Shown here: piece after piece, positions 23,905 through 32,262 of the stretch
Numbering within the stretch: the stretch's first letter is position 1
Layout: the number at the start of each line of letters is the position of its first letter
Assembly (NCBI GenBank): GCA_964647705.1
Contig: CAZYIW010000003.1
Location: 1-64,000, forward strand
Origin: CAZYIW01 sp964647705
GTDB taxonomy: Bacteria > Pseudomonadota > Gammaproteobacteria > PS1 > Pseudothioglobaceae
Direction: 5' to 3'
Length of the DNA: 64,000 nt
Position numbers and translations under genes: made by a program
Notes under the pieces: generated by a model
What the model saw: the letters and a program-made list of their open reading frames with translations, nothing else
Told to the model about the DNA's origin: nothing
Database searches by the model: none

Positions 23905-25229
23905 TGTCATTATCCAAACTCTACATTCGCACCTTTGGGTGTCAGATGAATGAATATGATTCTAATAAAATGATCGATGTGCTTAAACACTCTCACGGAT
24001 TAGAGCTGTCTGATGATGCACAAAATGCAGATGTACTTTTGTTAAATACTTGTTCCATTCGAGAAAAAGCCCAAGAAAAGCTTTTTCATCAGTTGGGTCG
24101 CTGGCGAAAACTCAAAGAAAAAAACCCAAATTTGGTTATCGGTGTGGGTGGATGTGTGGCTTCTCAAGAAGGCGATCTTATTCTCAAACGCGCTCCTTAT
24201 GTCGACTTAATCTTTGGCCCACAAACCTTGCATCGACTACCTAATATGTTAAACGATGCACTGGAGAAAAAACGAGTTAGTATTGATGTCTCATTTCCTG
24301 AGATTGAAAAATTTGACTATTTGCCTGAACCTAAATCCAACGGTGTTACTGCCTATGTCTCCATTATGGAAGGTTGCTCTAAGTACTGCACCTTTTGTGT
24401 TGTGCCTTACACACGTGGTGAAGAAGTATCACGACCCTTTAATGACATCATTCAAGAAGTTGAGATACTGGCCTCTCAAGGAGTCAGAGAAGTCAATCTC
24501 TTGGGTCAAAATGTTAACGCCTATCAAGGTAAGATGGATGATGGTGAAGTTGCAGATTTAGCACTGCTTATCAGTATTGTTGCACAAATTGATGGTATTG
24601 ATCGTATTCGTTACACCACATCACATCCAGTAGAGTTCTCAGAGAGTTTGATTGCTGCTTACGCGGAAGTCCCCGAGCTAGTTTCTCACCTACACCTGCC
24701 CATTCAAAGTGGCTCAGACAAAATACTCTCACTGATGAAGCGTGGACACACCGCCCTAGAATACAAATCTAAAATTAAGCGTTTGCGTGAGATTCGTCCC
24801 AATATTTCTATTTCCAGCGACTTTATTATTGGCTTTCCTGGTGAGACTGACGAGGATTTTAACCATACCCTAGATTTGATTAATGACATTGTTTTTGATA
24901 AGTCATTTAGTTTTATTTATTCAAAAAGACCTGGCACACCCGCCTCAACTTATCCAGATGACCTCGCAACACAGACAAAAAAAACGCGTTTGGCTTTAGT
25001 GCAAAAAACCATCGACGAATCTACTGAGAAAATCTCAAAAGCCATGATTGGTAGTGTGCAAAAAATTTTGGTAGAGGGCAAGGCCAAAAAAGGCAATAAG
25101 CTTTATGGCAAAACCGAAAACATGCGCAATACCCATTTCAAAGGTGATGAATCACTGATCGGTAAAATTGTGAATATTAAAATTACCGATGCGGCCAACA
25201 ATTCTTTAGTGGGTAAGTTGGTCGACTAA
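23904..25229 (+). CDS. miaB: tRNA i6A37 methylthiotransferase MiaB
   Basis: Radical-SAM enzyme that adds the 2-methylthio group to isopentenyladenosine-37 of tRNAs, acting on the MiaA product. The 441 residues contain the N-terminal cluster cysteines Cys13 (FGCQ), Cys50 (NTCS) and Cys84 (GGC), the radical-SAM cysteines Cys158-x3-Cys162-x2-Cys165, and a C-terminal TRAM domain (about 375-441). It starts on the last base of mscS. phoH, its usual neighbour, is displaced by four minus-strand genes inserted at 25226-27309. miaA is at 42.9 kb. Confidence 0.97.
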   Translation: MSLSKLYIRTFGCQMNEYDSNKMIDVLKHSHGLELSDDAQNADVLLLNTCSIREKAQEKLFHQLGRWRKLKEKNPNLVIGVGGCVASQEGDLILKRAPYVDLIFGPQTLHRLPNMLNDALEKKRVSIDVSFPEIEKFDYLPEPKSNGVTAYVSIMEGCSKYCTFCVVPYTRGEEVSRPFNDIIQEVEILASQGVREVNLLGQNVNAYQGKMDDGEVADLALLISIVAQIDGIDRIRYTTSHPVEFSESLIAAYAEVPELVSHLHLPIQSGSDKILSLMKRGHTALEYKSKIKRLREIRPNISISSDFIIGFPGETDEDFNHTLDLINDIVFDKSFSFIYSKRPGTPASTYPDDLATQTKKTRLALVQKTIDESTEKISKAMIGSVQKILVEGKAKKGNKLYGKTENMRNTHFKGDESLIGKIVNIKITDAANNSLVGKLVD

Positions 25230-25684
25230 TTTCTATTGGTTTTAAAAGGAAAAGAAACCTTTAATATCTCTTTGTCACTTTCAACAATAACATTGGCAAA
25301 CCAACTCATCTCCCTAAGGGCACACAATGATAAAAACCCCTGCCCTGAAAAATCTTTGTCGGTGTTTTTTGTTAACAAATAAGGCATTAAGTTATGATCA
25401 AACTCTAGGCCTTCAAAGTTCACTGAAACATCATTAGCTTCAAACCCTTCTAAATTAACCTCAATCTCAAGTGCTTGAGTTTGTGGAATACCAATGGGCA
25501 ATATGCTCAAGTTTAAAAACTTATCCTTGGCAACGCTTATTCTGCAAGCTCCTTTAGAAATTTGGCAATCAGTAACATGAACAACACGCTCAATCTTATC
25601 TTGCAAATAATTTTTGTACCACTGTCCAGCAACAATAAAAAAAATTGCTATAAAGACAATGAAACCCAGGGTTTTGTTATTCAT
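25226..25684 (-). CDS. Hypothetical membrane-anchored protein of the copper cluster
   Basis: A 152-residue protein with one N-terminal hydrophobic anchor (about 7-20) and a beta-rich, probably periplasmic region. It has three cysteines, two close together in VTDCQISKGACRISV (about 39 and 47) and one near LSLCALREM. The final PFKTNRN follows a pattern seen in immunoglobulin-like domains of oxidase-assembly accessory proteins, but I do not recognise a named family. It overlaps the SCO gene by 4 bp, so a shared role in copper or oxidase assembly is plausible. Confidence 0.6.
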   Translation of the reverse strand: MNNKTLGFIVFIAIFFIVAGQWYKNYLQDKIERVVHVTDCQISKGACRISVAKDKFLNLSILPIGIPQTQALEIEVNLEGFEANDVSVNFEGLEFDHNLMPYLLTKNTDKDFSGQGFLSLCALREMSWFANVIVESDKEILKVSFPFKTNRN

Positions 25685-26352
25685 TGATGGTTAAAAATTA
25701 ACTGAATATCTTTGGCCATATCTTTTGGTTTATGCGGTGTTGGAAAGCCTGCAAAGATTTCACCATCTGGGGAGATTAAATAAATCCAAGCAGTATGGTT
25801 AACATGATAGTCTTTTACTCCTTTAGGAAGAGATTGCCCCAAAACCACTTGTTTGTCACCAGAATACATTACAAATTCATAGAATGTACCAAAAGGTCTA
25901 ATCAGTTGATTAACTTGCTTTGTATCACCCGAGACACCTAAAAAATCTTCACTAAAGTGAGTGAGATAAGTTTTTAACAGCTCCGGCGTATCACGTTTTG
26001 GATCAAGACTAATAAACACCACTTTGGGTACCTTGATATTTTGTTTTTCTAGCACTTGTTCCAGCATTGCCATATCCATCAACCCTGTTGGACAAACATC
26101 AGGACAATGGGTATACCCAAAGAATACTAAACTCCATTGGTTTTTGAGTCGATCATTGTCAAAGACTGCCCCATTATGATCAATGAGTGAAAACTGGGGC
26201 AGTGGGCGATTAGGGTTAACCAATAATTTGGATACCTTAAGTTGTTTTTTTAAAGCCTGATGGTCGGGTGTTGAATCAGTACCATAATAAAACAGCAATG
26301 ACAATAAAGTCACTACCACCAAAACAAAAACCAGCAATATTTTTTTCAACAT
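25681..26352 (-). CDS. SCO1/SenC family copper chaperone
   Basis: Periplasmic membrane-anchored thioredoxin-fold protein that matures the CuA or CuB centre of cytochrome oxidase. The 223 residues have an N-terminal transmembrane helix (about 5-24), the copper-binding CPDVC (Cys83, Cys87) in FFGYTHCPDVCPTG, the SCO phrase VFISLDPKRDTPE and the distal histidine in VNHTAWIYLISPDG. It follows the PCuAC gene by 4 bp, a common functional pair. Confidence 0.93.
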   Translation of the reverse strand: MLKKILLVFVLVVVTLLSLLFYYGTDSTPDHQALKKQLKVSKLLVNPNRPLPQFSLIDHNGAVFDNDRLKNQWSLVFFGYTHCPDVCPTGLMDMAMLEQVLEKQNIKVPKVVFISLDPKRDTPELLKTYLTHFSEDFLGVSGDTKQVNQLIRPFGTFYEFVMYSGDKQVVLGQSLPKGVKDYHVNHTAWIYLISPDGEIFAGFPTPHKPKDMAKDIQLIFNHQ

Positions 26353-26356
26353 AGAG

Positions 26357-26851
26357 TTAGTGATGATGATTATGATGCATCATCTTTTGACCTTTACGCA
26401 CCACAGCTGAGACTGTTTGTTTTTGGCCGTTATCAAAATAAAGGCTGATTCTAACCTTTTCACCTTCTTTAGGTACTGAATCTGGTCCAATCAGCATTAC
26501 ATGCCAACTGCCTGGTTTAAGTATTAATCTGCCCATTGCTGAGATTGGCATAAACTCTTGTTTGACCATTTTCATCAACTCCCCGTCTTGTTGTGTGCGA
26601 TGAAGCTCAATACGATCATATCCATCGGCATCGGCTTTGATCAGTTTTACTGTCTGATGCGTGTTATTCACAATGTTCATAAAAGCGCCTAAAGCAGGTG
26701 CATTTGATGGTGCTGACCTTACCCAAGGATCATCAATAGTCACGCCATCATGATGATGGTCTGTTGAGTGCTTATGCCCCATTGCAGTCGCTAAATTAAA
26801 TGCTATTAATGTGGCAATAGCCGTTAGAAAAAATTTAAATTTGTTAAACAT
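26357..26851 (-). CDS. Periplasmic copper chaperone PCuAC
   Basis: Delivers Cu(I) to cytochrome oxidase assembly. The 164-residue precursor has a signal peptide (about 1-23) and then the exact PCuAC metal motif H-x10-M-x21-H-x-M, running from ELHRTQQDGELMKM to GSWHVM. Both ends of the mature protein are His/Met-rich (GHKHSTDHHHDG at the start, MMHHNHHH at the end), which may bind further copper, including Cu(II). It is followed by the SCO gene after 4 bp. Confidence 0.93.
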   Translation of the reverse strand: MFNKFKFFLTAIATLIAFNLATAMGHKHSTDHHHDGVTIDDPWVRSAPSNAPALGAFMNIVNNTHQTVKLIKADADGYDRIELHRTQQDGELMKMVKQEFMPISAMGRLILKPGSWHVMLIGPDSVPKEGEKVRISLYFDNGQKQTVSAVVRKGQKMMHHNHHH

Positions 26852-26884
26852 GTTTGTTTCCTATATATAAGTTATATTTGATGC

Positions 26885-26904
26885 AAAGTGTTTCATAACA
26901 CTTT
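26885..26904. repeat. Perfect 8-bp inverted repeat upstream of the PCuAC gene
   Basis: AAAGTGTT (26885-26892) and AACACTTT (26897-26904) are separated by TCAT. It lies in the 74-bp gap between the DUF2946-like stop and the PCuAC start, on their upstream side. No U-run follows on either strand, so it is a hairpin or protein-binding site rather than a terminator. Confidence 0.6.
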
Positions 26905-26925
26905 AGCAATGAGAGTAAATTGTTG

Positions 26926-27309
26926 TTAACTTATATAAGGCGGCGCACGAATGGCGAAGATTTTTAATTTAGCATCCCTGTGGATACTACTTTGAACAAC
27001 CTTAGTATTTTCAAATACCTTATTAACAGGGATAGAAAAAAACTGCGTGGTTTGTTCTATCGCATCAACTTCAAAAATACTTAATAAACAATAAGGACAA
27101 TCAGAAACAATAAGGCTGCCTTGATTATCTTGGTTGTCTGCTTGAATCCAAATTTGTTTAAACCCTTGTAGAGTGCACACCTGAGAAAAGTAACCATCAT
27201 TATTGGTTTTGGTAACAGCGACAGAGATCGAGGGAGTAAACAGCTGGAACAGCAAGACCAACAGAACCACACGAGCTAAAAAAAGTTTGGTGTTGTTAGT
27301 GATGTCCAT
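26926..27309 (-). CDS. DUF2946-like secreted protein
   Basis: A 127-residue exported protein with an uncleaved anchor or signal peptide (about 9-32). It has the spaced cysteines of DUF2946-type proteins: one in QVCTLQGF and a Cys-x2-Cys in DCPYCLLS. The C-terminus IRAPPYIS matches the family's RGPP-like ending. These small proteins often accompany copper-uptake and PCuAC genes, as here. The role is unknown, but a thiol or copper function fits the position. Confidence 0.62.
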   Translation of the reverse strand: MDITNNTKLFLARVVLLVLLFQLFTPSISVAVTKTNNDGYFSQVCTLQGFKQIWIQADNQDNQGSLIVSDCPYCLLSIFEVDAIEQTTQFFSIPVNKVFENTKVVQSSIHRDAKLKIFAIRAPPYIS

Positions 27310-27380
27310 GAAGTGAAAACAAACCTATAAAGAGATGGAGTCTCATTATATCTATTCTTAAAATTAATGTCGATGATAAA

Positions 27381-28310
27381 ATGTTTGTTATGAAATTAAC
27401 ACTTGAGATTAAAAAACCAGAACAGCTGGCTAATATTTGTGGCTCATTGGATAAAAATCTAGAAATAATCAGCCAAAGCCTTGATGTAGATATTCGCAAT
27501 AAAGGTCGCGATTTTGTGTTATCGGGGGATAATAAAAAAATTGCAGCTGATGTACTCAATGATTTGCTTCAATTGTCTAATAATCATACTTTAGATATCA
27601 ATGATGTAGAGATGAGTGTTAAAACTCGATTACAAGAGAGGGTTCCCGAGCGCACTATTCATATTAAAACCAAACGAAAACAAGTCCACGTTCGCAGTGC
27701 CAATCAGCAACATTATGTACAAGCCATTGAACAAAAAGATTGTACTTTTGGTATTGGTCCTGCAGGCACAGGAAAAACTTATCTTGCCGTGGCCAAGGCC
27801 GTTGAAGCTTTTGAAAAATCCTATGTACGTCGAATAGTTCTGGTCCGTCCAGCGGTTGAAGCAGGTGAGAAGTTAGGCTTTCTCCCAGGAGATATGAGTG
27901 AAAAAGTTGATCCATATCTGCGACCTATTTATGATGCACTCTATGAAATGCTGGGGTTTGAAAAAGTCACCAAACTCATTGACAAAAGCGCTATTGAAGT
28001 TGCACCACTGGCCTTTATGCGTGGGCGTACCCTAAATGAATCTTTTATCATCTTAGATGAAGCCCAAAATACCACGATTGAACAAATGAAAATGTTTTTA
28101 ACACGCATGGGTTTCGCATCAAAGATGGTGATAACAGGGGATATCACCCAAATTGATCTTCCCAATGCAAAAAATTCAGGCTTATTGCATGCCATGTCTG
28201 TTTTAGAAAAAGAAGAACAAATTGCCTTTTGTCAATTTGGATCTAAAGACGTGGTTCGACATAAATTGGTACAACGTATTGTCCAAGCTTATCAAAAATA
28301 TCAATCATAA
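27381..28310 (+). CDS. ybeZ: PhoH-like protein (YbeZ)
   Basis: ATPase of the PhoH family, linked to RNA processing and ribosome maturation with YbeY. The 309 residues include an N-terminal KH-like region and P-loop GPAGTGKT (126-133), followed by RIVLVRPAVEAGEKLGFLPGD and the Walker B-like FIILDEAQNTT, then TGDITQIDLP. The ATG at 27390 is an alternative start. In most gammaproteobacteria the order is miaB-ybeZ-ybeY; here the copper cluster separates it from miaB and mnmA takes the place of ybeY. Confidence 0.93.
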   Translation: MFVMKLTLEIKKPEQLANICGSLDKNLEIISQSLDVDIRNKGRDFVLSGDNKKIAADVLNDLLQLSNNHTLDINDVEMSVKTRLQERVPERTIHIKTKRKQVHVRSANQQHYVQAIEQKDCTFGIGPAGTGKTYLAVAKAVEAFEKSYVRRIVLVRPAVEAGEKLGFLPGDMSEKVDPYLRPIYDALYEMLGFEKVTKLIDKSAIEVAPLAFMRGRTLNESFIILDEAQNTTIEQMKMFLTRMGFASKMVITGDITQIDLPNAKNSGLLHAMSVLEKEEQIAFCQFGSKDVVRHKLVQRIVQAYQKYQS

Positions 28311-28312
28311 AA

Positions 28313-29407
28313 GTGGCGCACAAAACAAAAGATAAAGTCGTTGTTGGCCTGTCCGGTGGAGTAGACTCTTCAGTCGCTGCACTACTTCTACTGCAACAGG
28401 GTTATGAAGTTGAAGCTTTGTTTATGAAAAATTGGGATGAAGATGACGATGCCGATACCTGTAGTGCCGAACAAGACTACTCCGACGCCAAAAAAGTTGC
28501 AAAAAAATTGGGTATTAAACTCCACAGCATTAACTTTTCAGCCGATTATTGGGACGATGTTTTTTCACATTTCTTATCTGAACAAAAAAAAGGCAGAACA
28601 CCCAATCCCGATGTGCTGTGTAACCAAAAAATCAAATTTAAGGTTTTTTTAGAGTATGCACTTAATTTAGGAGCGACAAAAATTGCCACAGGCCACTACG
28701 CCCGTATTGAACATAAAGACCACTCTTACCTTTTAAAGTGTGGTTTAGATAAGGACAAAGATCAAAGCTATTTTCTGTATTTACTCAACCAAGGACAACT
28801 CTCAAAAAGTCTTTTTCCACTGGGAGAGATGCAAAAAAACCAAGTTAGGGATTTGGCTCAACAACACAATTTAGTCACCGCTGAGAAAAAAGATTCGACT
28901 GGTATTTGTTTTATAGGCGAGCGTAATTTTTCAGATTTTTTACAAAATTATCTGCCAAACAAGCCCGGTAACGTTGTGGATACCAAAGGTCGTATTATTA
29001 AGCAACATGAGGGTCTACATTTTTATACCATTGGGCAACGCAAAGGCTTAGAGATTGGTGGTGGTTTTGGTGAAAGTGGAGAAGCTTGGTTTGTGGCCGA
29101 TAAAAGGCTTCAAAACAACGAACTTGTTGTGGTACAAGGTGATCATGAATTACTATACCACACTATTTTAAATGCCAGCAATGTGCACTGGATTACAAAT
29201 ACCCCACAATTTCCACTACAATGCCAAGCTAAAATTCGGTATCGTCAGAGCTCACAAGATTGTACTGTTTTTATTGATAATCAAATGGATATCAAAGTGG
29301 TTTTTAAAAAGCCTCAACGCGCCATTACCCCTGGACAGTCGATTGTTTTTTATCAAAATGACACATGCTTGGGTGGCGCAATTATTGAAACACGAGAGAA
29401 TGAATAA
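28313..29407 (+). CDS. mnmA: tRNA-specific 2-thiouridylase MnmA
   Basis: Thiolates U34 of tRNA-Glu, -Gln and -Lys. The 364-residue protein has the PP-loop GLSGGVDSS (12-20), the catalytic Cys103 (NPDVLCN) and Cys199 (STGICFIG), and a C-terminal beta-barrel with IGQRKGL. The start is GTG two bases after the ybeZ stop. It overlaps hflD by 8 bp, the conserved mnmA-hflD pairing of gammaproteobacteria. Confidence 0.97.
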   Translation: MAHKTKDKVVVGLSGGVDSSVAALLLLQQGYEVEALFMKNWDEDDDADTCSAEQDYSDAKKVAKKLGIKLHSINFSADYWDDVFSHFLSEQKKGRTPNPDVLCNQKIKFKVFLEYALNLGATKIATGHYARIEHKDHSYLLKCGLDKDKDQSYFLYLLNQGQLSKSLFPLGEMQKNQVRDLAQQHNLVTAEKKDSTGICFIGERNFSDFLQNYLPNKPGNVVDTKGRIIKQHEGLHFYTIGQRKGLEIGGGFGESGEAWFVADKRLQNNELVVVQGDHELLYHTILNASNVHWITNTPQFPLQCQAKIRYRQSSQDCTVFIDNQMDIKVVFKKPQRAITPGQSIVFYQNDTCLGGAIIETRENE

Positions 29408-30005
29408 ATTAAAAAACCAAACACTGGCCCTAGCTTCAATTTTACAAACCACAGCCTTGGTTGATCAATTGGCATCTACAGGCACATGTGATAATAAAAG
29501 CAACGAAGTTAGCCTCAAAAGTATTGTCAGTGTTGGTGATAGTATTGAACAAATTTATCAATCACCAAAAGATTTGTCAATTGGTCTTAAAACGCTAAAA
29601 GTTGCTTTTGGTAAAAAATCTAAATCCATACAAAATATCATTTTTTATTCACTGGCACTAATCAATCTAGAAAAAAAACTGATGAAAAACAAGGGTTTGT
29701 TAGATCAGATTTCAGCGGAGATCAAAACAATAAAAAAACAAGATTTTTTTGAGATTAGCCACGCCCAATCAGTGGCCAGATTTGCACAGCTATATAAAAC
29801 AACATTAGGCAATCTTAGTCCAAGGATTATGGTAAGTGGTGAACAGATTTATCTTTCAAACCAACATACAGCAAATCATATTCGTGCACTTCTTTTAGCG
29901 GGCATCCGTTCAGTGAGTTTATGGCGCTCGTATGGAGGTCGTTCTTGGCAGTTACTTTTGAATAAGAAAAAGACGCTAAAATTTGTCGATTCTATAGACT
30001 TTTAA
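29400..30005 (+). CDS. hflD: High frequency lysogenization protein HflD homolog
   Basis: Peripheral membrane protein of the HflD (DUF489) family, known in E. coli for binding phage CII; its native role is unclear. The 201-residue product starts MNKLKNQTLALASILQTTALVDQLA and ends with the family helix ANHIRALLLAGIRSVSLWRSYGGRSWQLLL, both diagnostic. The ATG at 29400 lies inside the mnmA end; the longer upstream in-frame reading is only mnmA read in another frame. The family is restricted to gammaproteobacteria and supports the assignment of the host. Confidence 0.93.
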   Translation: MNKLKNQTLALASILQTTALVDQLASTGTCDNKSNEVSLKSIVSVGDSIEQIYQSPKDLSIGLKTLKVAFGKKSKSIQNIIFYSLALINLEKKLMKNKGLLDQISAEIKTIKKQDFFEISHAQSVARFAQLYKTTLGNLSPRIMVSGEQIYLSNQHTANHIRALLLAGIRSVSLWRSYGGRSWQLLLNKKKTLKFVDSIDF

Positions 30006-30023
30006 TCCGCGTGCTTGTATAAT
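29995..30023 (+). promoter_or_regulatory. rpsT promoter
   Basis: TAGACT (29995-30000, four of six matches to the -35 consensus) and a perfect TATAAT (30018-30023) are 17 bp apart, 28 bp before the rpsT ATG. It overlaps the end of hflD. Confidence 0.6.
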
Positions 30024-30051
30024 TACGCGTTTTTATTTAACGACTTTTATA

Positions 30052-30312
30052 ATGGCTAATTCGGCAGGTTCTAGAAAACGCGCAAGACAAGCAATTAAGC
30101 GCAACAAACACAATGCACAAATTCGCGCAAAAGTAAGAACTTTTATCAAAAAAGTCTCTTACGCAATTGACGCAGGTGACAAAAAAACTGCCTCTGGTGG
30201 CTTTAGTGATATGCAAAAAGCAATGGATCAAGCTGTTAGTAAAGGTTTAATACACAAGAATCAAGTGGCACGAAAAAAATCTCGCTTAAGTGCAAAAATT
30301 AAAGCACTTTAG
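30052..30312 (+). CDS. rpsT: Small ribosomal subunit protein bS20
   Basis: 16S rRNA-binding ribosomal protein of 86 residues, highly basic and helical. The start MANSAGSRKRARQAIKRNKHN and the ending GLIHKNQVARKKSRLSAKIKAL are the family signature. The gene has its own promoter just upstream and a strong terminator 25 bp after its stop, so it is monocistronic as in most bacteria. Confidence 0.98.
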   Translation: MANSAGSRKRARQAIKRNKHNAQIRAKVRTFIKKVSYAIDAGDKKTASGGFSDMQKAMDQAVSKGLIHKNQVARKKSRLSAKIKAL

Positions 30313-30336
30313 TTTTTTATTTCGATAACAAACTAT

Positions 30337-30360
30337 AAACCCTCTTTTGAGGGTTTTTTT
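30337..30360 (+). terminator. Intrinsic terminator after rpsT
   Basis: AAACCCTC (30337-30344) pairs with GAGGGTTT (30349-30356) around a TTTT loop and is followed by a T-run to 30360. This is a classical factor-independent terminator. Confidence 0.9.
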
Positions 30361-30386
30361 ATGCCCAAGGGTTTATACTACTACGC

Positions 30387-30875
30387 ATGGTAGATGAATC
30401 TGATAAAGCGTTATTTAGACAGACTGTAGCCAACTCTGGTGTATTAGATAAAGACGCTGTAGAACTTGGCTCAAATGAAAAAAACTTTGAGCTCTTTGAA
30501 GCATACAGCTACATTACAGACGCTACTTTATCAGGCTCAGACACTCTTTCTTATGCAAAATCGGGTGTCTCTAAAAAAAATATCCAACAGATGAAGCGAG
30601 GCAGTATTGAACACGCACCTGTTTTAGACCTGCATGGTCAAAGTATTGTTGAAGCTTGTGATTCAATGTCGAATTTTTTTTATCATCAACAAAATCAAAA
30701 GTATATTCAAATTATTCATGGCAAAGGTTATCACTCTGATGAAGGCATGAGTGTTATTAAAACCCAAGTGGTCAGTTTTTTAAAACAACACCCCCAGGTA
30801 TTGGCATTTGAATCTTGCCCTGCAAAAGATGGTGGCACGGGTGCTGTTTTTGTCTTGTTAAAAAAACATGTTTAA
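30387..30875 (+). CDS. Smr-domain protein
   Basis: A 162-residue protein whose C-terminal half (about 72-160) is a Smr domain: LDLHGQSIVEACDSM contains the conserved LDLHG motif and IQIIHGKGYHSDEG the conserved HGKG. The first 70 residues are a helical, acidic region as in the SmrA/YdaL group. Smr domains have nicking or RNA-cleaving endonuclease activity in studied cases. The gene overlaps xseA by 8 bp, so coupling to a DNA repair nuclease is visible. Confidence 0.85.
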   Translation: MVDESDKALFRQTVANSGVLDKDAVELGSNEKNFELFEAYSYITDATLSGSDTLSYAKSGVSKKNIQQMKRGSIEHAPVLDLHGQSIVEACDSMSNFFYHQQNQKYIQIIHGKGYHSDEGMSVIKTQVVSFLKQHPQVLAFESCPAKDGGTGAVFVLLKKHV

Positions 30876-32262
30876 TATTGACGAAATTTACAGTGTTTCT
30901 GATTTTTTAGCATTGTGTAAAAAAAATATTGAAGATAATATCCCCACTTGTTGGTTGCGTGGTGAGATATCCAACCTTTCTCGTCCTGCTTCTGGACACT
31001 GGTATTTCTCAATAAAAGACAATCGTGGGCAGATTAACTGCGCCCTGTTTCGACTCAACCAGCGTCATATCAAATTTGATCTCGAACATGGCATGGAAGT
31101 CATCATCCGTGCTGCACCAAGCCTGTATGAAGCCAGAGGTGATTTTCAGCTGATTGTTGAACACATAGAGCCTGTTGGTGTGGGTAATCTTCAACTGGCT
31201 TTTGAGCAACTCAAAGAAAAACTGGCTAAGGAAGGGTTATTCGATACTCAAAACAAAAAACCACTACCCAAAAAACCCAGTGTAATTGGTGTGGTCTCTT
31301 CCTCCACCGGCAGTGTGATTCAAGATATTATTAAAGTTTTGAAAAATCGTTATCCGTTTACCCAAATAAGACTCTACGATTCACTTGTACAGGGTGAAAG
31401 TGCTTCTCAAAATCTTATTCGCGCCCTCAATAGTGCTGATCAAAACAAGCAGTGTGATGTGATTATTCTAGCCAGAGGCGGTGGATCCTTAGAAGATTTA
31501 TGGGCTTTTAATGAGGAGCCTTTGGCTCGTGAAATTTTTCATGCTAATACGCCTATTATTAGTGCAGTAGGTCATGAAACAGATACCACCATCGCAGATT
31601 TTGTATCTGATGCGCGTGCACCTACTCCTTCAGCCGCTGCAATGATGGCCACACCAGATCGACAAGAACTCTTGGCTAAGAGTGAGCAATTACACTCACG
31701 ACTAATAAAAGCATCTAGACAACACATCAACCTGTATCAACACCAATTGCAAAGATATCACCTAACAAGTCCGGCACAACAAATCTATACCTTGTTCCAG
31801 CAAATTGATGGTCTTTTTGCACAACTGTCCCATAAGATACATCTGTCGGTTCATCAAAAAAATACAACACTTAACTCTTGGGTAGAACGACTCAAAAAAC
31901 AATCTCCAATTACTCGTATACAAAACAAAAAACAAGCCACAGCTGTTGCTAAATTACGCCTATTACAATCTACAAATAACACATTAAACCAGCATCAAAA
32001 TCAACTGGTATTCCTAGTTGAAAGGCTCCATAGAAGCGTTAGGCACGATTTAGAAAAACACAACAATTCCCTACGTTCTTATGCAAATGCTCTAGACCAT
32101 CTCTCGCCTTTAAAAACTCTCTCACGAGGCTATAGTCTGACCACAGACACACACAATAAACTGATTCTTTCAGTCTGTGATATTAAAATAGGTACAAAAA
32201 TTACCACCACACTTACAGATGGCACGATTGATTCAACAATTGACAAAATCGATAAAAACTAG
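30868..32262 (+). CDS. xseA: Exodeoxyribonuclease VII large subunit
   Basis: Single-strand-specific exonuclease subunit that works with XseB. The 464 residues include an N-terminal OB-fold (WLRGEISNLSRPASGHWYFSIKD, about 29-51), the catalytic domain with ARGGGSLEDLWAFNEE and GHETDTTIADFVSDARAPTPSAAA, a long coiled-coil region (about 270-420) and a short C-terminal segment. XseB is not seen nearby. Its end overlaps the M23 peptidase start by 44 bp. Confidence 0.95.
   Translation: MFNIDEIYSVSDFLALCKKNIEDNIPTCWLRGEISNLSRPASGHWYFSIKDNRGQINCALFRLNQRHIKFDLEHGMEVIIRAAPSLYEARGDFQLIVEHIEPVGVGNLQLAFEQLKEKLAKEGLFDTQNKKPLPKKPSVIGVVSSSTGSVIQDIIKVLKNRYPFTQIRLYDSLVQGESASQNLIRALNSADQNKQCDVIILARGGGSLEDLWAFNEEPLAREIFHANTPIISAVGHETDTTIADFVSDARAPTPSAAAMMATPDRQELLAKSEQLHSRLIKASRQHINLYQHQLQRYHLTSPAQQIYTLFQQIDGLFAQLSHKIHLSVHQKNTTLNSWVERLKKQSPITRIQNKKQATAVAKLRLLQSTNNTLNQHQNQLVFLVERLHRSVRHDLEKHNNSLRSYANALDHLSPLKTLSRGYSLTTDTHNKLILSVCDIKIGTKITTTLTDGTIDSTIDKIDKN

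Noticed and set aside
29172..29399. N-terminal extension of HflD
   Set aside because: This stretch is the mnmA coding sequence read in another frame; HflD family proteins start at the ATG at 29400.
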